A DNA stretch of 64,000 bases from Actinomycetes bacterium (GTDB lineage: Bacteria; Actinomycetota; Actinomycetes; Propionibacteriales; Nocardioidaceae): assembly GCA_023417775.1 (NCBI GenBank), contig JAEZEJ010000031.1, positions 23,422 to 87,421 on the forward strand, given 5' to 3'. The notes under the pieces were generated by a model. It made no database searches, was not told the origin of the DNA, and saw only the letters and a program-made list of their open reading frames with translations. How positions within the stretch are numbered: the first letter of the stretch is position 1; every line of letters starts with the position of its first letter. The translations under genes were made by a program, and so were the position numbers. Shown here one piece after another: positions 27,578-34,917 of the stretch.

Positions 27578-29026
27578 TCAGTGCGCTTCCTCGTCGAAGC
27601 CGTCGTGGAGCAGCGCGTCCTCGAGCTCCTCCTCCGAATGCACCGGGATCGTCAGGGCGCAGAGGGTCGCGACGGCGAAGGCCCCGGCGAGGGCGAGGAA
27701 CCCGACGGTGTAGCCGGCCTCGACGGGCAGTCCCTCCGGGGTCGCGTGGGCGGTGACGATGCCCCCCATGACGGCCGACCCGATGGCACCACCGATGGTG
27801 CGGATATTCGCATTCATCCCCGAGGCGATGCCGGTCTGATCCGCCGGCACCGCACCGACGATCAGCGCCGCGAGGCAGGCGAAGGCCAGGCCGATGCCGA
27901 GACCGGCGAGACCATTGGCGACCAGCATCTGCCAGCGCTCGCCGTGCCAGAGCGCCTGCATGAGCAGGCCCGCGCAGGCGATGGCCGAGCCGCCGGCCAC
28001 CACGGCCTTGGGACCGATCCGATCGGCGATCCGGGAGGCCACGACACCGGCGACGAAGGTCATCACCGCGGCGGGGAGCATCAGGAGGCCGGACTCGGTG
28101 ACACTCGCTCCGAAGCCGTATCCCGCCGAGGGAGGTGTCTGGTTGAACTGGGGGGTGAAGCCGAAGCTGGCGTACATGCCCACGCCGACGAGCAGGGCGA
28201 CCAGGTTCGTGGTCCACACCGCCGTGCGGCGCATCATCCGCATGTCGACGAGCGGTACCCGCACCCGCGTCTCCGTCAGCACCCAGCACAGCCCCAGGAC
28301 GATCGCGCCGGCGAACAGCGAGATGACGGTCACCGAGGACCAGCCCCACTGGCCGCCCTGACTGACCGCGAGGAGCAGGCAGACGAGCCATCCCGACAAC
28401 AGCACCGCCGAGACGAGGCTGACTCGACCCGGGCGGCGGATCGGGGACGGCGGCACGACGACGACCGCGATGAGGGCGGTCACGCCGGTCACCGCGCACG
28501 GCAGCCAGAACAGCCAGGCGTAGCCGAGGTAGTCGACGAGCGGCCCCGCGACGACGATCCCGATCCCCATGCCGACGGCCATCAGCGAGGAGGTCACGCT
28601 GATAGCTCCGGCGACCTTCTTCTCGGGGAACTCGTCGCGGATGATGCCGAAGGAGATCGGCAGGACACCGCCGCCGATGCCCTGGATGACGCGGGCGGCG
28701 ATCATCACCCCGATGCTCGGGGCGAGCGCCGCGACGAGCGATCCCAGGGCCAGCGCCCCGATGGAGAACACCAGCATCTTCTCCTTGCCGAGGGCGTCGC
28801 CCAGGCGACCCACGATCGGCGTCGCCACAGAGGCGGAGAGGAGATAGGCCGTGAGCACCCACGTCGACGTCGCCTGGGTGGTCGAGAAGTGGTCCTGGAT
28901 CTGCGCGATGACGGGGATGGTCATCGACTGCACGAGGGAGAAGGAGACCGTCGCCGCCGCGAGGACCGCGAAGGTGACCCGGTAGGTGGTGCGGTCCGAC
29001 CTAGGTGCTGAGCTTCGACGGACCAC
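27578..29026 (-). CDS. MFS transporter, DHA2 (EmrB/QacA-type) drug efflux family
   Basis: A membrane transporter of about 482 residues with probably 14 segments. It has the MFS motif GRLGDALGKEKML between segments 2 and 3 and the antiporter motif VIQGIGGGVLPISFGIIRDEF. These place it in the drug:H+ antiporter group; the substrate is unknown. The start is uncertain: GTG at 29026, TTG at 29035 or an ATG at 29098, the last being only 6 bp from the divergent gene and less likely. The C-terminus is acidic (EEELEDALLHDGFDEEAH). Confidence 0.88.
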   Translation of the reverse strand: MVRRSSAPRSDRTTYRVTFAVLAAATVSFSLVQSMTIPVIAQIQDHFSTTQATSTWVLTAYLLSASVATPIVGRLGDALGKEKMLVFSIGALALGSLVAALAPSIGVMIAARVIQGIGGGVLPISFGIIRDEFPEKKVAGAISVTSSLMAVGMGIGIVVAGPLVDYLGYAWLFWLPCAVTGVTALIAVVVVPPSPIRRPGRVSLVSAVLLSGWLVCLLLAVSQGGQWGWSSVTVISLFAGAIVLGLCWVLTETRVRVPLVDMRMMRRTAVWTTNLVALLVGVGMYASFGFTPQFNQTPPSAGYGFGASVTESGLLMLPAAVMTFVAGVVASRIADRIGPKAVVAGGSAIACAGLLMQALWHGERWQMLVANGLAGLGIGLAFACLAALIVGAVPADQTGIASGMNANIRTIGGAIGSAVMGGIVTAHATPEGLPVEAGYTVGFLALAGAFAVATLCALTIPVHSEEELEDALLHDGFDEEAH

Positions 29027-29104
29027 GGAAGTCAAGGTTACCGGGCGGTCACGGGGCCGGATCGTTCGCACCCGCACGGCGGCCGGAGATGGGATCATCG
29101 AGAC

Positions 29105-29431
29105 ATGTCGTCAGGGGGAGAGTCGAGAGCCCATCGGGGCTTCCGAATCGCGTTGCGCATCCTGGCAGGCGTGGTGGCGGGAGTCTGCGGCCTCGCCTTC
29201 GTGGTGCTGGCGTTGCTGGTGTTGAGCAGCCTCTTCGGGCCGCCGTCACGGGATCCCCATGGCTACGCGATCATCTTCGGAACGATCATGGCGATCCCGG
29301 CGGGGGTGCTGGCGGCGGCCTTCGCCCCCTTCGCCTTCGCCTCGCACCAGCGCGGGCGAGTCGCCCGGATCTCGACCTGGACCGTCGTGGCGGTCCTCGC
29401 CGCCTTCTTCGCGATCCTGTTCCTCGCCTGA
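29105..29431 (+). CDS. Small membrane protein of unknown function
   Basis: 108 residues with three predicted membrane segments, separated by short basic or polar loops (HQRGRVARIS). There is no recognised domain. It is divergent from the MFS gene with a short shared promoter region, and its end lies 17 bp from the racemase gene end. Confidence 0.65.
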   Translation: MSSGGESRAHRGFRIALRILAGVVAGVCGLAFVVLALLVLSSLFGPPSRDPHGYAIIFGTIMAIPAGVLAAAFAPFAFASHQRGRVARISTWTVVAVLAAFFAILFLA

Positions 29432-29448
29432 CGTGCCGTCCCGGGCCG

Positions 29449-30147
29449 TCAGGAGTCGAGGGCGAGATCTACTGCGGCATGGATATGGATGCTGGTCGTC
29501 GGGAAGACCGGCACGGGACTGTCCTCGGCTGAGATGAGCAGTTCGATCTCCGTGCAGCCGAGGACGATGCCCTCGGCTCCCGATGCTGTGAGCCTCTCGA
29601 TGACGGCGCCATAGGCGGCGCGCGACTCGGGCCGGATGACACCCCGGACGAGCTCCTCGTAGATGATCCGATGAACGCACTCTCGGTCGCCGGCATCGGG
29701 GACGATCACCTCGAGGCCCGCGAGTGCGAGACGTTCACGGTAGAAGTCCTGCTCCATCGTGAATCGTGTGCCGAGCAGACCGACGGTGCTGAGCGAGGAA
29801 CCGTCGATCGCCTGGGCGGTCGCATCGGCGATGTGGATGAAGGGGATCGAGACAGCCGCCTCGATCTGCTCGGCGACCTTGTGCATGGTGTTGGTGCACA
29901 GGATCAGGAGGTCGGCCCCCGCGTGTTCGACAGCTCGAGCACGGGAGGCCAGGAGATCGCCGGCCTGCTCCCAGCGGCCCGCTGACTGCAGCTCTTCGAT
30001 ATCGGCGAAGTCTGCCGAGTCCAGCAGTACCCGGGCCGAGTGGGTGCCGCCGAGTCTCTCGCGCACGATCTCATTGGCCATCCGGTAGTACTCGGCTGAG
30101 GATTCCCAGCTCATCCCACCCAGCATCCCGATGACACGCATGTCCAT
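29449..30147 (-). CDS. Aspartate/glutamate racemase family protein
   Basis: A cofactor-independent racemase of 232 residues. The two catalytic cysteines of the family are visible in LLILCTNTMHK and GIVLGCTEIELL, and the start MRVIGMLGGMSWESSAEYYR is typical of Asp racemases (YgeA/RacX type). The start is the ATG at 30147 or, more in line with the GGGAG site, the ATG at 30141. It follows the XRE regulator gene by 64 bp on the same strand, so the two form a likely operon. The substrate amino acid cannot be fixed. Confidence 0.92.
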   Translation of the reverse strand: MDMRVIGMLGGMSWESSAEYYRMANEIVRERLGGTHSARVLLDSADFADIEELQSAGRWEQAGDLLASRARAVEHAGADLLILCTNTMHKVAEQIEAAVSIPFIHIADATAQAIDGSSLSTVGLLGTRFTMEQDFYRERLALAGLEVIVPDAGDRECVHRIIYEELVRGVIRPESRAAYGAVIERLTASGAEGIVLGCTEIELLISAEDSPVPVFPTTSIHIHAAVDLALDS

Positions 30148-30211
30148 ATTCTCCCGTGATCGGAGGAGATCGCCAGCGCGGAGGGCGCCGAGATCCGCGC
30201 CCCAGCGTGCT

Positions 30212-30526
30212 TCAGGAGACCCGAATGGATCGATCCTGAGCCTCAACCGACCGGTGGGGAGTTGCTGCGCGGTCAGATCCGGTGGCTTCGGCCCAGAGGC
30301 GGTCGAGGGAGATCTCGAGCACCTCCGCGATCATGGCGATCGTGGGAAAGGACGGCGTGCCGACACGGCCCGACTCGATCTTCCGCAAGGTCTCCGGTGA
30401 GACTCCGGCCTCCAGAGCGATATCGAGCATGCTCCGGTCTCCTCGTGCGCGCCGCAACAGCGCACCCAAGCGTTCTCCTCGCTCGATCTCCGCGGGGGTG
30501 AGAGGCAACCTGACCATGGTCGCCAT
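30212..30526 (-). CDS. XRE family helix-turn-helix regulator
   Basis: A 104-residue DNA-binding protein. The HTH reads MLDIALEAGVSPETLRKIES with the C-terminal helix region PSFPTIAMIAEVLEISLDRLW. Start choices are the ATGs at 30526 and 30517; a TATTAT -10 element on the minus strand at 30528-30533 would place the transcript start near 30520, favouring leaderless initiation at 30517. It probably binds the tandem TACCGGTA palindromes just upstream and controls itself, the racemase and the divergent methionine aminopeptidase. Confidence 0.9.
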   Translation of the reverse strand: MATMVRLPLTPAEIERGERLGALLRRARGDRSMLDIALEAGVSPETLRKIESGRVGTPSFPTIAMIAEVLEISLDRLWAEATGSDRAATPHRSVEAQDRSIRVS

Positions 30527-30531
30527 GATAA

Positions 30532-30559
30532 TACCGGTATAGTTTTACCGGTATAGTTA
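30532..30559. promoter_or_regulatory. Tandem palindromic operator and divergent promoters
   Basis: A 14-bp unit beginning TACCGGTATAGTT is repeated twice in direct tandem (30532-30545, 30546-30559). Each begins with the perfect 8-bp palindrome TACCGGTA. Each also contains TATAGT, a good -10 hexamer for the rightward gene; TATTAT overlaps on the other strand. A regulator bound here would block both promoters. Confidence 0.72.
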
Positions 30560-30584
30560 TTGTTCCCGCGACGATGGTGCTGAG

Positions 30585-31364
30585 TTGATCGAGATCCTGA
30601 ACCGCTCCCAGCTGGAGCGCGCGCATGTGACGGGACGCCTGGTGGGCGACATCCTGCACACCCTCAAGAAGCGATGCCGCCCTGGTACCAACCTCGTCGA
30701 GGTCGATCAGTGGGCGAAGGCGCTGATCCACGATGCTGGAGCCACGTCCTGTTACGTGGACTACGCACCCTCGTTCGGCCGAGGACCCTTCGGGCACTAC
30801 ATCTGCACGGCGGTCAATGACGCGGTGCTCCATGGAATGCCCCGCGACTATCGACTCGCGGACGGCGACCTGCTCACACTCGATCTCGCGGTGGTCAAGA
30901 ACGGCATCGCCGCCGACGCCGCGATCAGCTTCATCATCGGTCGTCGTCGCGACCCCGACGACCTCGCGATGATCGACGCGACGGAGCGAGCGCTCGCCGC
31001 GGCGATCAGCATCGCCGCCCCGGGTGTGCGTCTCGGCGATCTGTCGCACGCCATCGAACAGGTGCTCACCGGCGCCGGTTACTCGATCAACGGAGAGTTC
31101 GGCGGTCACGGGATCGGCTCGACCATGCATCAAGATCCGCATGTGGCGAATGCCGGACGGCCCGGCCGTGGCTACAAGCTCCGGTCCGGCCTGCTCCTTG
31201 CCCTCGAGCCGTGGGTGATGGCCGACACCGACAGGCTCATCGTCGACTCCGACGGATGGACGCTTCGCAGCGCGACGGGTGCCAGAACAGCGCACAGTGA
31301 GCACACGATCGCCATCACCGACGAGGGCGCCGACGTCCTGACCCTTCCTTCGCCGGAGGCCTGA
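30585..31364 (+). CDS. map: Type I methionine aminopeptidase
   Basis: This metalloenzyme of 259 residues removes N-terminal Met from proteins. All metal and catalytic residues of the family are in place: His83, Asp100, Asp111, His175, Glu208 and Glu239. The start is TTG at 30585; no other start is available in frame, and a TATAGT -10 lies 27 bp upstream. It is divergent from the XRE-racemase operon and has its own operator, unlike housekeeping map genes, which sit near ribosomal genes. It is therefore probably an additional copy. Confidence 0.93.
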   Translation: MIEILNRSQLERAHVTGRLVGDILHTLKKRCRPGTNLVEVDQWAKALIHDAGATSCYVDYAPSFGRGPFGHYICTAVNDAVLHGMPRDYRLADGDLLTLDLAVVKNGIAADAAISFIIGRRRDPDDLAMIDATERALAAAISIAAPGVRLGDLSHAIEQVLTGAGYSINGEFGGHGIGSTMHQDPHVANAGRPGRGYKLRSGLLLALEPWVMADTDRLIVDSDGWTLRSATGARTAHSEHTIAITDEGADVLTLPSPEA

Positions 31365-31383
31365 CGGGATGCTTCGTCCCGGT

Positions 31384-31779
31384 TCAGGGGCCCTGTTCGA
31401 TCAGCCTCTTGAGCGTGTCGAGATCCCGCTCCACCGCCGCCACATCACGGTCGAAGTCGTCATCGGAGAGGTCCAGCTGGCGGATCGTGAAGACGATCTC
31501 CGCGCCGTCCGGATGTCTGAGGATCCTGACGGGGTTGTTCACCACCTCGCCGGAGGGCAGCGCGACATCGTGGTCGATGATTCCGAAGTCATTGTGCGGG
31601 ACGAAGGTGACCTTCACCGTACCCATCGGCGAGTCCACGACAAGACCGTCCGGCTGGGTGACGACCGCGCTCTGCGCGAGGCCGGCGGCCCACTGGGGCA
31701 GATGGTCCGGATCGGCCGCGAACGCATAGACCGTCTCGGGTGCCGCCGCGATCACGCGACTCACATGTCTGCTTTCCAT
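31384..31779 (-). CDS. SRPBCC (START-like) family protein
   Basis: 131 residues with a polyketide-cyclase/START-like pattern: SRVIAAAPETVYAFAADPDHLPQWAAGL at the start, then beta strands and a C-terminal helix (DRDVAAVERDLDTLKRLIEQ). Such proteins bind hydrophobic ligands in a cavity. No specific function can be given. It converges with the map gene. Confidence 0.82.
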   Translation of the reverse strand: MESRHVSRVIAAAPETVYAFAADPDHLPQWAAGLAQSAVVTQPDGLVVDSPMGTVKVTFVPHNDFGIIDHDVALPSGEVVNNPVRILRHPDGAEIVFTIRQLDLSDDDFDRDVAAVERDLDTLKRLIEQGP

Positions 31780-31914
31780 ACACCGAGTCTGGCGGCCCTC
31801 ACCGACAGAACTCCCGAAGGCAGTGCCGGTTTCTGTGTCGACCTACGAGGCATCCTCGACATCCTGCGGTGAGCGTCGCGTGCTGAGCGACATTCTCGGA
31901 CCCCAATACGCGCG

Positions 31915-32544
31915 TCATCGGAGCACGACCACCCGCCCCAGTAGCGCTCGCATCGGTGCGCGCCGATGCCCCGATCGATTCCCCGCCTCACACCATGCGA
32001 TCTGAGCGTCCAGGATGTCGATGGCCTGCGCCGTTGGCACCGGCCTGCTCCGCCAGGCCGGAATGCGCCCCTCAGCGGCGGACAGTCCCGCGCCAACGTG
32101 CGACTCCCGGCCCTGGCCCGTGACCAGGGCGACGAGCATCTGCCTCACCGCGGCCCACTGCTCGACCTTCGCGGGGGCCATCAGCGTCTCATCGATCGCC
32201 AGGCGGGCGAGAGGGCGGCGACGTTGATCACCGATGAAGTTGACCCAGATGCCGGCCTTCTCCGGTCTGCGGAAGTCGATGGCCGCGACTGCCGTGTAGG
32301 GCACGACTCGGCGTCGCGTGCGGATCAGCTGCTCGGCCGGAGAGATGGTGAGTCGCGGCAGAGCGGCTCTGGTCAGCATGAACAGCGCGGCTGCACCCAG
32401 GCCGATAAGGGCCATCGCCCATGGCGACTCGCCGGACCCGAGCATCGCGATCACCGTCACCAGGGCGATGATTCCGATGCAGATCCAGAACCACCGTCCG
32501 AGGCCACGGTTGCAGCGCACCGTCGCGGGAAGTGGGGAGGGCAT
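31915..32544 (-). CDS. Hypothetical membrane protein
   Basis: 209 residues. Two membrane segments lie at about residues 18-60, after which a soluble region contains beta-rich PH-like sequence (PRLTISPAEQLIRTRRRVVPYTAVAAIDF). The C-terminal part is polar and basic. No family is recognised with certainty. The ATG is placed at 32544. The 70-bp gap to the upstream gene on the same strand allows cotranscription. Confidence 0.6.
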   Translation of the reverse strand: MPSPLPATVRCNRGLGRWFWICIGIIALVTVIAMLGSGESPWAMALIGLGAAALFMLTRAALPRLTISPAEQLIRTRRRVVPYTAVAAIDFRRPEKAGIWVNFIGDQRRRPLARLAIDETLMAPAKVEQWAAVRQMLVALVTGQGRESHVGAGLSAAEGRIPAWRSRPVPTAQAIDILDAQIAWCEAGNRSGHRRAPMRALLGRVVVLR

Positions 32545-32614
32545 CAGATACAGGATAGAGATGAACCTTCTACTTGACCGGGAGTACCGGCCCCATCGTC
32601 TGAAGCGGGGTCCG

Positions 32615-33319
32615 TCAGGACACGAACTCGGGAACGGCTGCGGTCAGCTGGAATGCGATCGCCAGCAGCGCGATGACCGGCAGCGGCAGGATCCACGGCC
32701 AGGCAGCTCTCGGACGTCGCGAACGGCCAGACCGCCAGGTGGTCATCATCAACACCACCGCCAGGACACCGCAGCATAAAAGCACCGTCTGAGGTCCCGC
32801 AGTGGTGCGCCCGATCACCGAGAGCACCTGGGGATCGTAGGTATCGAAGCGGTCGGCGAATCGCTCAGAGCGCGGGCCGAGACCAGGATTCCAGCGTGGA
32901 GGAATCGAGGCCATCACGATCGACAGGACCCCGAGAACACCTGCCAGGCAGAATACGGCGATCGAAGCGCCCCGTCGACGGCGTCGGGTGACGCCCGCGA
33001 CGAGGAGAAGATAGGCCGTGCATGCCGTCACGACCTGCACCACCGTAAGAACCGCGAAGATCGTGAACGCCAGAGAGTTCCAGCTGAAAGGGCGCTGACC
33101 GACCCAACCGGCCTGTTGCGCTATGGACGAAGCGACCTCGACCAGCAGGGGCTTGTAGACGAACTCATTGAACGGGATGCCGATCACTGCAATGGCCGCT
33201 ACGCTGCCGAAGATCCAGGCACACATCGTCGCCGGTTTGGGCTGCTGTAGGGGTGGCGCATTCCCGTGCCCAGACGGTCGGTGCGGAGGCGGCAACCGAT
33301 AGGGGGGCTGAGTACTCAT
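32615..33319 (-). CDS. Hypothetical membrane protein with four predicted segments
   Basis: 234 residues. A Pro/His/Gln-rich N-terminal tail (PPYRLPPPHRPSGHGNAPP) precedes four predicted membrane segments with short loops containing RRRRRGAS. It resembles many uncharacterised actinobacterial DUF4190-like or proline-rich tail proteins, but I cannot assign a family. No enzyme motif. Confidence 0.6.
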   Translation of the reverse strand: MSTQPPYRLPPPHRPSGHGNAPPLQQPKPATMCAWIFGSVAAIAVIGIPFNEFVYKPLLVEVASSIAQQAGWVGQRPFSWNSLAFTIFAVLTVVQVVTACTAYLLLVAGVTRRRRRGASIAVFCLAGVLGVLSIVMASIPPRWNPGLGPRSERFADRFDTYDPQVLSVIGRTTAGPQTVLLCCGVLAVVLMMTTWRSGRSRRPRAAWPWILPLPVIALLAIAFQLTAAVPEFVS

Positions 33320-33454
33320 TGCTCAACAACCGTACTGGAGGGCTCACCCGAGGACGTTGGATGCTCCTGGCTCGCTTGCGCTCGTCAACAGTTCGCCCAT
33401 GATCGCGCCGGCACCTCGAGCACGCGGTGCGAAGTTCGAACACTCAACTTCGGG

Positions 33455-33527
33455 TGGAGCTGAGGGGACTCGAACCCCTAACCCCCTGCTTGCAAAGCAG
33501 GTGCGCTACCAATTGCGCCACAGCCCC
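33455..33527 (-). tRNA. tRNA-Ala (UGC)
   Basis: A 73-nt cloverleaf on the minus strand. The acceptor GGGGCTG pairs with CAGCTCC and holds the G3:U70 pair that identifies alanine tRNA. The anticodon is TGC in CTTTGCAAG, and the T-loop is GGTTCGAGTCC. CCA is not encoded. Confidence 0.97.
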
Positions 33528-33538
33528 GAGCGGGTGGA

Positions 33539-33646
33539 TCAGACCGGATCGCTGGCCTGAGCCCACGGGTCCTGTGCAGCCGAACGCCGCTTCCAGAACA
33601 CGAAAGCACCCGCGGCCACAGCGATGAGAACAATGATCTTCTTCAT
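33539..33646 (-). CDS. DLW-39 family small membrane protein
   Basis: This 35-residue protein starts MKKIIVLIAVAAGAFVFWKR and ends DPWAQASDPV, close to the DLW-39 family (usually DLWxEATD near the end). One membrane segment, then a short basic stretch. The family is found beside tRNA-Ile/tRNA-Ala near gyrA in actinobacteria, exactly as here: it lies between the two tRNA genes on the same strand. A GGGAGGT ribosome-binding site precedes the ATG. Function unknown. Confidence 0.85.
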   Translation of the reverse strand: MKKIIVLIAVAAGAFVFWKRRSAAQDPWAQASDPV

Positions 33647-33665
33647 GGTGACCTCCCGGGTGCGG

Positions 33666-33740
33666 TGGGCCTAGCTGGACTTGAACCAGCGACCTCTTCC
33701 TTATCAGGGAAGCGCTCTAACCAAGCTGAGCTATAGGCCC
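33666..33740 (-). tRNA. tRNA-Ile (GAU)
   Basis: A 75-nt cloverleaf on the minus strand. The acceptor GGGCCTA pairs with TAGGCCC and the discriminator is A. The anticodon GAT lies in CCTGATAAGG, and the T-arm has GGTTCAAGTCC. It is upstream of DLW-39 and tRNA-Ala in the same direction, the usual order downstream of gyrA and the DUF3566 gene. Confidence 0.97.
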
Positions 33741-33795
33741 GCAACAGCGTTGAACTCTACCCTACGGCCGCAGTGAGCGCGGCGGTGGGGTGGGT

Positions 33796-34917
33796 TCAGC
33801 GCTGATCCTCCAGGAAGGTCACCTTCAGACCCCCCAGAATCGACGCCGACAGGTTGTACAGATGGGCTCCGATGGTGGCCAGCGCCGTCATGAACACCAC
33901 ATTGAGCGCCGAGAGCACCAAGGTCAGACCGACGAGACGGCCGAAGCCGAAGTAGTCGGTGACATCGAAGGAACCAGCGTCATCGCTGAGGATATTGGTG
34001 ACGCTGTCATTCAACGCTCCCCACACCCCGGTGACCTGCAGGACGACCCAGAAGACCGCCATCGCCACGACGGCCACGATCATCAACGCCACCGAGACCA
34101 CGAAGGCCAGTCGGGTCACCGACCACGGCTCGATGTACCGCAGCCTCAGCAACGCGCGACCTGGCTCGGGAGCCGTCGCCGTGGCGGCAGGCTGCACCGC
34201 AGTCGCCTCGGTCGCGGCAGGAACGGGCTTCTTCTCGGGCTTCGGCTCCTGCTTCTGCTCCGGTTCCTGCTCCGCCGACTTCGCGGACCGCTTCTTGGCG
34301 ATCTTCTCCTTGAGCGAGACCTTCTTCTCGGGCTTCTCGGAGGTCTCCGTCTTTTCGACGGTCTTCGGCTCGGGAGCATCATCCTTGACCGCGGGGATGA
34401 CCGAGGTCGCATCCGGGCTCGCGGTGGTCGTGCGCGTGTACTCGTCCTTGCTCAGACCGCTCAACGGCTTGCGAGGGCCACCCGTCGGCGCTCCACCGCC
34501 GGTCGGCCGGCTCAACGGCTGACGAGCCGACACACTGGGCTTCTCGCCGCCGCCGGGCTTCTTGCTGGTGTCCGGCTTGCCCGTCTCTGGCTTCTTCGCC
34601 GGCGTGGACGTCACCCCAGGCTTCTTGGCCACCGCGGGCGCATCGGATGTCGTGGCCGCATCGGGCTTGGCGGGCGCGGGCTTCTTCGCCGCAGCATCCG
34701 AGCCCTCCCGGCCACCCTTCGCAGTCGTGTCGGCGGCGGCCGGCGGCTTGCCCGGCGATCCTCCGTCACGCGAGGGCGTGTCGGCCCCGGGCTTCGACGG
34801 CTTCCTGGTCTCGGCCTCGGGCTTCTTCGGTGCGTTCTGATCCGCTTCGACCCGTGGCATCTGCTGGGTCGGCGAGTCGCCCTTGCCCTGGCCGTCTCCC
34901 GGCGACTTCTCAGTCAC
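33796..34917 (-). CDS. DUF3566 domain protein with long disordered N-terminus
   Basis: 373 residues. The first two-thirds are low-complexity, rich in Pro, Lys, Ala and Thr, and probably disordered. The last about 115 residues form DUF3566 with two membrane segments (LRLRYIEPWSVTRLAFVVSV and the LVGLTLVLSALNVVFMTALA region). The GTG at 34917 overlaps the gyrA stop by 8 bp, so it is coupled to gyrA. DUF3566 follows gyrA in most actinobacteria; its role is unproved. Confidence 0.92.
   Translation of the reverse strand: MTEKSPGDGQGKGDSPTQQMPRVEADQNAPKKPEAETRKPSKPGADTPSRDGGSPGKPPAAADTTAKGGREGSDAAAKKPAPAKPDAATTSDAPAVAKKPGVTSTPAKKPETGKPDTSKKPGGGEKPSVSARQPLSRPTGGGAPTGGPRKPLSGLSKDEYTRTTTASPDATSVIPAVKDDAPEPKTVEKTETSEKPEKKVSLKEKIAKKRSAKSAEQEPEQKQEPKPEKKPVPAATEATAVQPAATATAPEPGRALLRLRYIEPWSVTRLAFVVSVALMIVAVVAMAVFWVVLQVTGVWGALNDSVTNILSDDAGSFDVTDYFGFGRLVGLTLVLSALNVVFMTALATIGAHLYNLSASILGGLKVTFLEDQR

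Noticed and set aside
31780..31914. Possible small gene between the SRPBCC and membrane-protein genes
   Set aside because: The 135-bp gap has no start with a ribosome-binding site and no conserved-looking product.
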